Below, in pieces: positions 55,095-64,000 of a stretch of 64,000 nucleotides of DNA (the first letter of the stretch is position 1; each line of letters starts with the position of its first letter). The notes under the pieces are model-generated. The model ran no database searches and was not told where the DNA came from. It was given only the letters and a program-made list of their open reading frames with translations. The DNA comes from Paulinella micropora. Taxonomy: Eukaryota > Cercozoa > Imbricatea > Euglyphida. The DNA lies in assembly GCA_009731375.1 (NCBI GenBank), contig BJOX01000143.1:240209-304208 (forward strand). The letters run 5' to 3'. The position numbers and the translations under genes are program-made.

Positions 55095-56785
55095 TTTCGA
55101 TTTCCTGTTTTGCTTTTTTGTTTTGTTTTTATGTTTCAATCTCTTGTTTTGTTTTTCTGTTTCAATCTCTTGTTTTGCTTTTCTGTTTCGATTTTCTATT
55201 TCGATTTCTATTTCGATTTCTGTTTCGATTTCTGTTTCGATTTCCCGTTTTGATTTTCTGTTTCGATTTTCTGCTTCGGTTTCCTGTTCTGATTTCTTGT
55301 TTCGATTTTCTGTTTCTATTTCCTGTTTCTATTTCCTGTTTCTATTTCCTGTTTCGATTTTCTGTTCTAGTTTCCTGTTTCGATTTTCTGTTTTGCTCTT
55401 CTGTTTTGATTTCTTGTTTCAAAATTTCTTGTTTCGATTTTCTGTTTCGATTTCCTGTTTCGATTTTCTGTTTTGCTCTTCTGTTTCGATTTCCTGTCTC
55501 GATTTTCTGTTTTGCTTTTTTGTTTCGATTTCCTGTTTCAAATTTCTGTTTTGCTTTTCTGTTTTGCTTTTCTGTTTCGGTTTTCTGTTTCGATTTTCTG
55601 TTTCGATTTCCCGTTTTGCTTTTCTGTTTCGATTTCTTGTTTCGGTTTCCTGTTCTGATTTCTTGTTTCGATTTCCTGTTTCGATTTTCTGTTTTGCTCT
55701 TCTGTTTCGATTTCCTGTTTCGATTTTCTGTTTTGCTTTTCTGTTTTGCTTTTCTGTTTCGGTTTTCTGTTTCGATTTTCTGTTTCGATTTCCCGTTTTG
55801 CTTTTCTGTTTCGATTTTTTGTTTCGGTTTCCTGTTCTGATTTCTTGTTTCGATTTCCTGTTTCGATTTTCTGTTTTGCTTTTCTGTTTCGATTTTCTGT
55901 TATGATTTTCTGTTTTGCTTTTCTGTTTCGATTTCCTGTCTCGATTTTCTGTTTTGCTTTTCTGTTTCGATTTCTGTTTCGATTTCTGTTTCGATTTCCC
56001 GTTTTGATTTTCTGTTTCGATTTTCTGTTTCGGTTTCCTGTTCTGATTTCTTGTTTCGATTTTCTGTTTCGATTTTCTGTTTCGATTTTCTGTTTTGCTC
56101 TTCTGTTTTGATTTCTTGTTTCGATTTCTTGTTTCGATTTCCTGTTTCGATTTCTTGTTTCGATTTTCTGTTTCGATTTTTTGTTCTAGTTTCCTGTCTC
56201 GATTTTCTGTTTTGCTTTTCTGTTTCGATTTCCTGTTTCGATTTTTGTTTTGCCTTTCTGTTTCGATTTTCTGTTTCGATTTCTGTTTCGATTTCTGTTT
56301 CGATTTCCCGTTTTGATTTTCTGTTTCGATTTTTTGTTTCGGTTTCCTGTTTTGGTTTCCTGTTTCGATTTTCTGTTTCGATTTCTTGTTTCGATTTTCT
56401 GTTTCGATTTCTTGTTTCGATTTCCTGTTTCGATTTTTTGTTTTGCTTTTCTGTTTCGATTTCCTGTTTCGATTTTCTGTTTCGGTTTTCTGTTTCGGTT
56501 TCCTGTTTCGATTTTCTGTTTTGATTTCCTGTTTCGATTTTCTGTTTTAGTTTCCTGTTTCGATCTCTTGTTTCGATTTTTCTGTTTTGCTTTTCTGTTT
56601 CGATTTTCTGTTTCGATGTCTTGTTTCGATTTTCTATTTCGATTTTCTGTTTTGATTTTCTGTTTCGATTTTCTGTTTCGGCTTCCTGTTTCGATCTCTT
56701 GTTTCGATTTTCTATTTCGGTTTTTTGTTTTGATCTCCTGTTTCGATTTTCTGTTTCGTCGTCTGTTTTGGTTTCATGGAAACCA
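55095..56785. repeat. Minisatellite, 12-13-bp unit TTTCGATTTTCTG
   Basis: About 1.7 kb of TTTCGATTTCCTG / TTTCGATTTTCTG / TTTTGCTTTTCTG units with strong strand asymmetry (pyrimidine-rich plus strand). Longer repeated blocks of about 180-240 bp occur (for example 55560-55680 versus 55735-55860). Long ORFs on both strands follow from the period. Confidence 0.9.
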
Positions 56786-56981
56786 GAATACGAAATCAAA
56801 ACAGCGTAACAAAATCGAAAACCAGAATAGAAAATCAAAAAGCAACGAAATAATTAATTATTTCGTTTCTTAATTTTGTCCCGTGTTCCAATTTCCTATT
56901 CCTCCAGAGACCGGCACATAGTTGGGAGGAGACCTTTCATGCACAATACTGTGTATACGTTTAATTTGGTGCGACACAGAC

Positions 56982-57275
56982 ATGCCGCCACGAATGAAGA
57001 ATACAGGAAGAGCTACAACCGGCACGGTAGCGCCGGGGAAGCTTCTGGTGAGCGTTTGGTTTTTGTGTGTTGTGTTTCCTTGCTTTGAGTTTGTGTCTAC
57101 ATGCCAAGGAGCGCCCTGCGACAAGAAAGCGAAGCGCCCGCAAAGTCGCGTGCGTCTCGCCCACGGAGCCTGTGCCCAAGAAAGTCAAGAAGGTCAGGAC
57201 CCGTCAGGACCCGTCAGGGCTCGTTCGTCTTTTGCTGTCTGCGTTTTGTGTTCGCAGAGCGTCGAGAAAGTATAA
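56982..57275 (+). CDS. Small basic protein, three exons
   Basis: Exons 56982-57047, 57109-57192 and 57258-57275 are joined by introns of 61 and 65 nt (GTGAGC...CAAG and GTCAGG...CGCAG), all phase 0. The 55-residue product starts MPPRMKNTGRATTGTVAPGK, continues with TRKRSARKV and PVPKKVKK, and ends SVEKV before TAA. It is strongly basic with an NLS-like PKKVKK, so a small chromatin or RNA-binding protein is possible; no family recognised. Alternatively exon 2 reads through to 57297. It converges with the gene at 57378. Confidence 0.5.
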   Translation: MPPRMKNTGRATTGTVAPGKLLVSVWFLCVVFPCFEFVSTCQGAPCDKKAKRPQSRVRLAHGACAQESQEGQDPSGPVRARSSFAVCVLCSQSVEKV

Positions 57276-57278
57276 TCT

Positions 57279-57284
57279 TTTATT
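57279..57284 (-). terminator. Poly(A) signal of the GT32-like gene
   Basis: AATAAA on the minus strand about 95 nt past the TAG stop; it lies just past the stop of the convergent small gene, so the two 3' ends overlap. Confidence 0.55.
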
Positions 57285-57377
57285 ATTAAAAGCCTGACAT
57301 TGTCTTACTTCTTGTGCCACGTCCTGCCCACCAAGCAGACAAGGACTGGTTTTGCTTTATAATTTTAATAATTATTA

Positions 57378-58361
57378 CTAGAGCGGCTCCTTTGTTTCCC
57401 CCTCCTCGTCACAATAACCCTCTACCGCCGCAAACTGTACCTCCGCCTGTCTAGGCACCCTGCCGTGCTTTTTGTACAGTGCACATGCTGTTAAGGCGAG
57501 GAGCAGCAACAACACGCTAACCAGAGCACTGTTCCTACTAAAACTAAAAGTGCGTGCGCCCGGCTCCAACGCCGTCGTCGCAAGGGACGAGGTTCCGGGT
57601 ACAAGCCTTTGCAACGCCGACAACGGGGGCTGTCCCGGGTCAGCAGCAAAGAGAAGCCAGACTCCGTCTCCGTCCTGTTTGGTCCCCGGCTCGCTGCTCA
57701 GACCGCGCTCATACAAGAAGGCAGCCAACGCCTCAGAGGCGGCCCTGTGCAACGAGCGCGGCCTGCCCGGAGCGGTCGAGCCGGGGTCGGCCCTTTGCCA
57801 CTCCATCTCCTCCCGCTGCAGTTCCTGACGCTGCCAGTCCACGATCCTAGATATTATCTCGCTGCCCGCGCACGAGGCCGCTAACACGCCCGTCTCCAGC
57901 GACAACAAAGCCTGCAGTGGGCGAGACTGCCCCTGCACCAACTCCGCAATAACTTCTTTGGCTCCTAGGTTCAGGTCCACAAACACACCCCCGAAACGCA
58001 ACAGCACCAGATACTTCACGAACTCGTCGACCTCGTCGGGGCTCGCCTCCGCCGTCAGCTGTGTCTGTTCCAAGACACACTCCCGCTGCGCCGGGCTCCA
58101 CGCCAGGTACTTCCAGTCAGGGTAAAGGCTGCCCCAGCGCGCGCTGCTGTCCAGATACACCGACAACAACTCCGAGTCCGGCGCTGTGCGCGGTGCGAAT
58201 TGGTGCAGGATCCGCGGGATCTGGCAGGCGCCCTCTCCGCGCCCTGGCAGCCCCGAGCCTAACTCCGACAGCCATTCACTGCAGTTCTCGCCGCCCCAAG
58301 GGGTACGCAAGGCTCCGGCGCCCCAAACACACAAAGCCAGTAGTACTATGCCCGCACGCAT
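57378..58361 (-). CDS. GT32/OCH1-like glycosyltransferase homologue with C-terminal anchor
   Basis: 327 codons from ATG at 58361, chosen because MRAGIVLLALCVWGAGALRT is a typical signal peptide; an ATG eleven codons upstream would bury it. IPRILHQFAP, YPDWKYLAW and KYLVLLRFGGVFVDLNLGAK follow the order of the Gly_transf_sug (GT32) fold: I-P-K-I-I-H-Q, W-x-Y, and R-Y-x-x-L-x-x-x-G-G-x-Y-x-D. The family's D-x-D metal site reads DLN, so activity is doubtful. A helix near residues 275-295 (ALVSVLLLLLALTACALY) and a short basic tail suggest type I membrane topology, in contrast to the usual type II Golgi enzymes. Stop TAG. Confidence 0.6.
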   Translation of the reverse strand: MRAGIVLLALCVWGAGALRTPWGGENCSEWLSELGSGLPGRGEGACQIPRILHQFAPRTAPDSELLSVYLDSSARWGSLYPDWKYLAWSPAQRECVLEQTQLTAEASPDEVDEFVKYLVLLRFGGVFVDLNLGAKEVIAELVQGQSRPLQALLSLETGVLAASCAGSEIISRIVDWQRQELQREEMEWQRADPGSTAPGRPRSLHRAASEALAAFLYERGLSSEPGTKQDGDGVWLLFAADPGQPPLSALQRLVPGTSSLATTALEPGARTFSFSRNSALVSVLLLLLALTACALYKKHGRVPRQAEVQFAAVEGYCDEEGETKEPL

Positions 58362-58694
58362 TTTGGGAAAACTATTAAGGCAGCACAGCACCACAGGAAA
58401 GGGTGTGTGTTTCGATTATGAAGGCAACAAGAAAGAAAGCCCTCCCCACCCACCCCCCCCCTCTTTTCCCTCTTCCTTCCACCTGAGCCCCCTGAGCCCG
58501 GGGGGCTCAAAGAACAGGGGGGAGAAACCAAAAAAAAAACTAATAAAATACCACTGAGCCCATGCCCGAAGTGTCCTCCATTGGCACTCCCCTCCCTTCT
58601 TTTGTCGAGACTTTTTATTAAATTTTCTTTTATACTATCTTAGAGTCCCCCCTTTTTTCTCCTCGGATGAGTTCATGGCAATATAATCTAGCGA
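58362..58694. other. Intergenic spacer
   Basis: Pyrimidine-rich DNA upstream of the GT32-like gene. It contains the minus-strand AATAAA (58614-58619) for the next gene. No further gene seen. Confidence 0.6.
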
Positions 58695-59978
58695 CTACCC
58701 GGGTACTTCTACGAGCCTGGTGGGTGAGGCGCTCCCCCGCGCGAGGCTTGCTCTAAATGTGGAAGATAATCGTAAGAATGCTTGTTCTGCATTAGCTTTC
58801 ACGTGTCCATAAAACTTAGTCTGCACGTAATACCACAGTAGGAATGTTAAAAATACTAGAGTACACGAGGCCAAGATGTCCAAGCAGAATTTCCATTTCG
58901 AGGGTTCCAACGATTTATCTCCTTGACAGGGCAAAAAGAATATGACCACCCACCCGATGCTTACTACTTCGTACAAGATTCCAATGAGCACACTTAAGGG
59001 CCAATTGCGAAGTTTAGCTTTCAGGAAACGTGCATAGGCTCTTGAGGGGGCCTCTATTTTTTGTACACTTACCGATCTCTGGCGCCGAGTAGATATTAGC
59101 ACGACTAACTGAGCCAAATACCACAAAGCTAATGCGACGGTGGGAAGAAACGTGCCCAAAGACCAAGCGCGGCGAAGCCAGAGGTGGGCGGTTGGATCTT
59201 GCGCGTAGCAGAGGCAACTGACCTCCAACTGCGGTTGCGCATTCCCTGTTGCAGCTGCTGCTGTTTCGTCTTCGAGTAGGCCCAGCCACGGTCGTTCCAG
59301 AACCTGCTCCAGAACTAAACACCCCCCCAACACCACGGCCGGCAAGCCCAGAAAAAACATGATTCTGGTGAAATGCGCGAGGACACGAACCCCCCAGTCA
59401 GCTTTCAACTTTATCTCCGAACTGAAACACAAGAATCTTCGAATGGATTCCAAGTTTTCAAAACGAAACGGGTCAGGCGACAGATGGTTCAAGCAGATTG
59501 TTAATTGTTCAGTATACAAGAGCGAGACTGAAGCGAGTGCCCAGGCTAGGCCTAGTAAAAGCTGCCAGGCGCTCTCGGCCGCCAGGCGCCTAGGCCTGCC
59601 AACCGATTCTACAAAAGATTCTGTAAGCATGACAAAGCCCCAGGCCAAACCAAAACAAAACCAGGCAGAAAAGGACAGGGACCGGTTTTGCTTTTGACAA
59701 ACCACTAGCGCACCTCGGGGACTAGGCTTTTTCGACATCACTGCATTTCTGTGCAGGGAATAGGCTAACCACAACCCAAACGCCCACACTATTGTCCAAC
59801 TCAAGGCTACAATCCCCAAGACCCTTGCCCGACTAATTGCGACAGAGTCCCAGCAAGGGTCCGTATTGGGCGGCAACTGCTCCTGCTGGACCCTCTGTTG
59901 CGCTACGACTACGGCGGTCAGGGATATAGCAACAAGGATGATACTGGAGGCCAGCGCGATGTACAAATAGCCTACCAT
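58695..59978 (-). CDS. Multi-pass membrane protein, about 8 TM helices
   Basis: 427 codons, ATG start, TAG stop, poly(A) signal 80 nt downstream. Hydrophobic stretches near residues 4-26, 53-75, 101-121, 135-157, 203-226, 270-292, 326-346 and 362-386 predict eight helices. The loop after helix 6 is basic (STRRQRSVSVQKIE) and the tail is Ser/Arg-rich. No family recognised; topology resembles an orphan transporter or receptor-like protein, but I see no diagnostic motif. It is divergent from the next gene with only about 100 bp between them, so they may share a promoter. Confidence 0.75.
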   Translation of the reverse strand: MVGYLYIALASSIILVAISLTAVVVAQQRVQQEQLPPNTDPCWDSVAISRARVLGIVALSWTIVWAFGLWLAYSLHRNAVMSKKPSPRGALVVCQKQNRSLSFSAWFCFGLAWGFVMLTESFVESVGRPRRLAAESAWQLLLGLAWALASVSLLYTEQLTICLNHLSPDPFRFENLESIRRFLCFSSEIKLKADWGVRVLAHFTRIMFFLGLPAVVLGGCLVLEQVLERPWLGLLEDETAAAATGNAQPQLEVSCLCYAQDPTAHLWLRRAWSLGTFLPTVALALWYLAQLVVLISTRRQRSVSVQKIEAPSRAYARFLKAKLRNWPLSVLIGILYEVVSIGWVVIFFLPCQGDKSLEPSKWKFCLDILASCTLVFLTFLLWYYVQTKFYGHVKANAEQAFLRLSSTFRASLARGSASPTRLVEVPG

Positions 59979-60089
59979 CCCTCTTTCTTGCCTTGACCTG
60001 TTATAGTAACTGGAAGAGCGCGTGCTCGAAAAGAGAAAAGAAAACCCCCCTTACCCACCTCCCCACCCGCCCCCTCCCCNNNNNNNNNN

Positions 60090-62233
60090 AAGATTCTGCA
60101 ACGGGCTTCCAATACCGGAGGGATATCGTCACCAGGCTTTTGCTAGCTAACTATGACCAAGGCACGCGGCGTAACGACACCGGCTACTGGGCGGACCTGC
60201 TCGTTCTGTCCTGCCACAACCGGACGCTACCGCCCGCCCAGCTAGCGGCACTAGCCCTGGAGGTTCGTACAAGCCTCAAGGCAGATTTCATGCTGGCCAG
60301 TGCTGTGCGTATCCTCGACTGCCAGCCCGCGCTGAACCAGAGCGTGCTGGGAGAGGCGCTGTTTTCGTTACAGGGCTTATGGTTCACATACGGGGACACA
60401 CGCTCGGTGTTCCACAGCGAGAACCACATCCTGCTGTGGAGCTCGGCGGCCCCGGTGCTGTGCAGGCTGGGTTGGGCACCCCCGCGCTGTCCTGCGGGCT
60501 GGAAGAAACGTACCTTGGCCTACCTGCGCGAAAAGCAGGCGGTCGGGTTTTATGAATTTGCTTCCGGTGTTTACTCGCCTTGGACGTTGTTCGGGCTCGT
60601 GAATTTGTACGATCTGACTGACGAGCGCGAGACAGAAATCAGGGCGCTCGCGGCCCGCTGTGTGCAGGCGCTAGTGCGCCAGCTAAGGCAATACAGCAAC
60701 GAGGTAGGCATGTGGCCCGTGCCCCAGATGCGATACCAAGGCCCGCCCGAGGCCTAGTCTTGGAATCTGGTCCTGCTCAGCGGACCTCGGCGCGACCTGT
60801 ACGGCGACTTTGCGGGCGTCTGGGATGGCAGTGCGCGCAATTTCAGTTTATACCAAAGCACGGCTTTTGTGCTTTTGTTGAAGGAGCTAGACCTGTTTGG
60901 GGGGGTCGCGGGCGAGCCGCGCCTGTTGCAGCTGGACGAGCAATTTACCATTGGCAGGCCGGCGGACGAGCAGAGACGGGCGTTGGAAAATTTCTCCACC
61001 TGATTGGAGGAGAAGCCGCTGGACGAGTGGGATCTGACCGCGATGGGCTGGAGCATGGGCGCGTACGTGGGGCCGACAACCAGCGAGCACACGTTCCGGC
61101 TCCTGCAACACTGGCAGCTGTGGGACAACCACCAGTTTGCTTGGGCCAAGTTTTGGCGGGATTGGTCGTCGCACCTGGTGACCAATGATGCGGGCTGGCT
61201 GCTGCGGGAAGTGACGGGGTCTTCGCTGTTGCACGCCAGCTGCCGGCTTTGGCGGTACGGCAACTCGTCGCTAGGTTCGTTCCAGCGCTACCACCCAGGG
61301 TTCCGCGGCTGGCAGCAGCGGCCGCTGTCGGCGGGTCTGGGGCACACCGAGCTCTGGCTCGCGAGCGGCAAGCTAAAAGGTGGGCGGCTGGTGACGCGCC
61401 ACGGGTCCGGCTCGAACCACCTGCCGTTTGTTAACCAGAGCCAGCACGTGGCACTGGTGGCCTTCAGGCGCAGCGCCGATGTGGCTCTGACCGAGCACCT
61501 GCAACACAGCGGAGTGCGGCTTGTGGTTGGTACAGCTCCGGGGCACGAGGAGCCAGAGCGATACTGCGTGAAAGACTCCACGGGCCACCGCTGGCTTCTG
61601 TTTCGGGAGCCCAAGACGTCCGCGTACGCCGCGGTCCTTACGCCATGCGGCAAGGAGATCTGTGCCGGCTCGGGCCGCGGGCACGCGCAGGTCTGGGCGC
61701 TGGTTGTAGGACACCCCAACCTGCACGGCGGCGACTTTAGCAATTTTCCCCAGAACATAGCCAGCAGCAACGTAAGTTGGAAATGGCGCGGACGGACCTT
61801 GGTGGCTAATGCCCAGGTGTCCGGACAGTCGCTAGAACTGCGCTGGCAGGCCCACGATGGCCCGATTCTTCAAACAACCATTGGCCTTAGCGTCTATCTG
61901 GTCGTATTTCCAGTGCTCTTGGGGTTACTGTGCTGGTGCTGCTGCGTTATGTGGGAGATTCGGCCTTCCGAATTCTGCGCTCCGTGGGGCCGTGGCTGGG
62001 GCTACCGCTCGCTAAGCAAGCACGATAAACGCCGGCGCGCCTGTTGTCTGTGTTGTAAGAAAAATCGCGAATGCGTTCGCATCTGTCTGCGGCATCGCGA
62101 CACTCAAAACCTGCGGAAGTTAATAACGCTGGCAAAGCTGGCTTTGACGCTGCTACTTATATGGCCATTCTTTATGGCCTTTGGTTGGTTTATTTCTCTC
62201 GACCACGCAGGCAACAGTGACCCTGGGTTGTGA
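60090..62233 (+). pseudogene. Large membrane-anchored protein, possibly polysaccharide-lyase-like, with two in-frame stops
   Basis: One frame runs from the gap at 60080-60089 to TGA at 62233, interrupted by TAG (60755-60757) and TGA (61001-61003). The flanking sequence is protein-like on both sides, so the unit is one gene. The N-terminal 220 residues are helical, with SENHILLWSSAAP and YEFASGVYSPWTLFGLVNLY, reminiscent of (alpha/alpha) toroid lyases; later YGNSSLGSFQRYHPGFRGWQ and GSGSNHLPFVNQSQHVAL suggest a beta-sandwich part. Two C-terminal TM helices (TTIGLSVYLVVFPVLLGLLC, LALTLLLIWPFFMAFGWF) flank a Cys/Arg-rich loop. The start is missing. The family call is tentative. Confidence 0.5.
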
Positions 62234-62257
62234 GTTGGGAAAATGTACAATTAAAGA

Positions 62258-62269
62258 TTTATTAATAAA
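62258..62269. terminator. Overlapping poly(A) signals of convergent genes
   Basis: TTTATTAATAAA holds AATAAA on each strand within 12 bp, serving the plus gene ending at 62233 and the minus gene ending at 62308. Confidence 0.65.
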
Positions 62270-62307
62270 AAGTTTGTGTAAAGTTGTTCTTTTAGCGCGC
62301 CCCGCCC

Positions 62308-63914
62308 TCAGCCGCAGGGGTCGTACGCTTGGAGCTTTGCAAGTATTGCCCACAGGAGCACCCACGCTGGCCAGCTGTTAGCGTGGTAGGGGCGCGCAGC
62401 CGCCGAGGCTGTGGGTGGCTCGGTGGTGCTGCCCCACGTTGTACTTGTCCCCGAGGAAGGAGCTCGGGTTGTCGACGACGGGGCCGCCAGCCAAAGGTTC
62501 TGACAACTTTCGGAAACTAGGTACCCCCGAGCCCGCGCGGGCCTGCTGAAGCCCTGCAGCGGCTCCTCACATTCCTCTAGTTCGAAGGGCTTGCTTATCT
62601 CTATGCGCGCACAATCCCCCGCGCCGGTGTACGGGTCCCAAACATCAAGTTCTATGTGCAGATAAGCAACGCGGGTATTGTTAACCCCGCTCTTGCAAGG
62701 CCGGGCCCAGCGATGGCGCAGCACCACGTTCTTGCTACTATTGACGAAATTTTCGCTGGTCTGATTGAAACGATTCCAAGTTTCATCAAGGGCTTCCATA
62801 ACGTGCTCGGACGGAGTGTCTAGCCCGTCGGCGCACAGCCCCCCGCGCGCTCCATTCTCGACGCGATGCTTCGGATAAATGCAAGACATTTTCATGTGGA
62901 AACTGCAGCCAGCGGAGACCTGGATGCGTGTTTCCACCGCCTGCCCCCCGCGCAGCTCAAGCGCCAAATAGCTATAGATTTGCTCGAGCTCCGGCACAAC
63001 GTGCCGCCCGTCAAACGCCTCTGAAAACTGGCCCCTGGCTAGGCAGAAACATTGAAAGAAAGCGCACATACTAAGCGGTGTGTCTCCTGCGCCAAGACAA
63101 ACGGGCTCTGTGCCTGGCAAGCACTTGGATGGAACGCACCCTACTTCCTGCCCCCAGGTTGCGGATGACGACGAGCTGCTGTCCTCAACCGCAGGCTGCG
63201 CAGTCCAATGGTCGACAACGCAGCCTTCGTACACCAGGCCCCGGGCGCGGCTCGATATGGAAAAGTTTGCAAAAGGCGCAGCGCACACCGCGCCGCTGCA
63301 GCCGCAGCCGCTGGGCTCTGAGTACAACTGGAAAGGTTGACCAAAGTCGATGCGCGTGCCAAGACAGCCGTCGCAGTCGATGGTCAGAAACGTACTGGCG
63401 CTGTCGCTACCCGAGCCGGCGCAGGGCAAGGCCCAATGATGACGCATGACGACGTCGTGCGCAGCGTAAAAATCGTAATCGCACCGATCGCTGCTGCCAC
63501 AGTTCAAGCTGAAAGAGCTGTCGACCGCCTCTTGCACGTTCTCGGCAGGCGTGTCCAGGTTGTCCGCACACAGACCCACGCTTGCCCCTGGAATGTTTGT
63601 TGAACGTGTATTTTCCATCCGAAACTCCATACGTATTTTTACCTGAGAGCCGCTTGGGATTTCGATACGTGTTTCTGCGCCCTGTCCGGGCCTGAGCTCC
63701 AGGGCCACAGTATACGGCCAAGTGTGTACATCATCGATCAAAATAAGCCCAGTGCTCTCAGCTACACAAACGCAGTAAGGCCCCAGACGACATTCCTTGG
63801 TGAAGACGTTATTGACAAGAGACAACGCGATCTTGTTCCGGCGGGGCAGCGGAAATCACGGCAGGCATAGGCCCCGAGTGCGCTTAGCCCTAGTAGTAGT
63901 AGCAAGCCCCACAT
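62308..63914 (-). CDS. Secreted two-domain Cys-rich protein, apparent frameshift near 63830
   Basis: ATG at 63914 opens MWGLLLLLGLSALGAYACRD, a signal peptide, then FRCPAGTRS. From about 63825 the frame moves by one and stays open for about 500 codons to TGA at 62308. Two tandem domains of about 230 residues align: C-x(3-4)-C-x-PGT..C..C-x-C, Y(T/L)(V/A)LELR-G, ETRI, GLCAD-LDTP-E-V-EA, N/DVVxRHxWAxPC. The domain-2 start (CVPSKCLPGTEP...LSMCAFFQCFC) matches the split domain-1 start, which supports an indel in assembly or gene. The Ser/Thr-rich end and hydrophobic tail (WPAWVLLWAILAKL) suggest a GPI or membrane anchor. Even Cys content fits an extracellular protein. No named family. Confidence 0.65.
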
Positions 63915-64000
63915 CCAAATCTGCCAGGCTTCCAATCTCAAGACCGAAGAAGAGTTTGGGATTCTGGTCCAAAGTCTTACAAAGATACAGCTTTTCGCTT

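Noticed and set aside
55900-56838. 312-codon minus-strand ORF (ETENRNRKSKQE repeats)
   Set aside because: The minisatellite unit lacks stops in several frames on both strands; no start context, no flanking non-repeat coding sequence.
57378-59978. Genome-wide TAA/TAG = Gln code
   Set aside because: The GT32-like and eight-helix genes end in TAG shortly before AATAAA signals, and reading on gives no TGA before the signal in the second case; the pattern is limited to the transposase-like gene and one site at 60755.

Overview
The window is nuclear DNA from a eukaryote with spliceosomal introns, AATAAA-type poly(A) signals and tRNA-derived SINEs. It looks like a protist or alga, but I cannot name the lineage. 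About 44 kb (4-48.5 kb) is dominated by long microsatellites: TATG/CATA, GATA, ATT/AAT, TACAA-type pentamers, AGT, CTA and TAAG. Between them lie short non-repetitive islands. Eleven N gaps interrupt the assembly and often abut repeat copies, so distances and some frames are unreliable.

Layout. 0-2.3 kb: a plus-strand Sel1-repeat gene, partial at its 5' end. 2.3-4.1 kb: quiet AT-rich DNA with a MITE-like element. 4.28-47.75 kb: one large minus-strand gene. I assembled 32 small exons from islands inside the microsatellites. All start after AG, end before GT (twice GC), and every junction is phase-consistent without an in-frame stop; the one junction property I cannot test is the exon that spans an N gap. 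The product is a low-complexity coiled-coil protein with a 250-residue E/K/R helix, a proline-rich segment, a small Cys/His exon and repeated W-K-K-D-K motifs. Its introns carry at least six dispersed element families (named A to F here) and many truncated copies of its own exons. The clearest case is about 26 copies of a 21-nt segment that encodes exactly one heptad.

48.5-50.8 kb: AT-rich intergenic DNA. 50.8-54.7 kb: a minus-strand, intron-containing gene resembling a transposase, interrupted by TAA/TAG codons at Gln-like positions. 55.1-56.8 kb: a 1.7-kb minisatellite. 57-64 kb: a compact, GC-richer cluster. It holds a small three-exon basic protein, a GT32-like membrane-anchored glycosyltransferase homologue, an eight-helix membrane protein, a large membrane-anchored protein with two in-frame stops, and a secreted two-domain Cys-rich protein with a frameshift after its signal peptide. 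Four of these are predicted to be secretory or membrane proteins, which suggests a cell-surface theme; that is inference.

The strongest leads are the microsatellite-embedded gene with its in-phase heptad microexons, the tRNA-SINE/ATT-microsatellite association, and the TAR-for-Gln pattern in the transposase-like gene.
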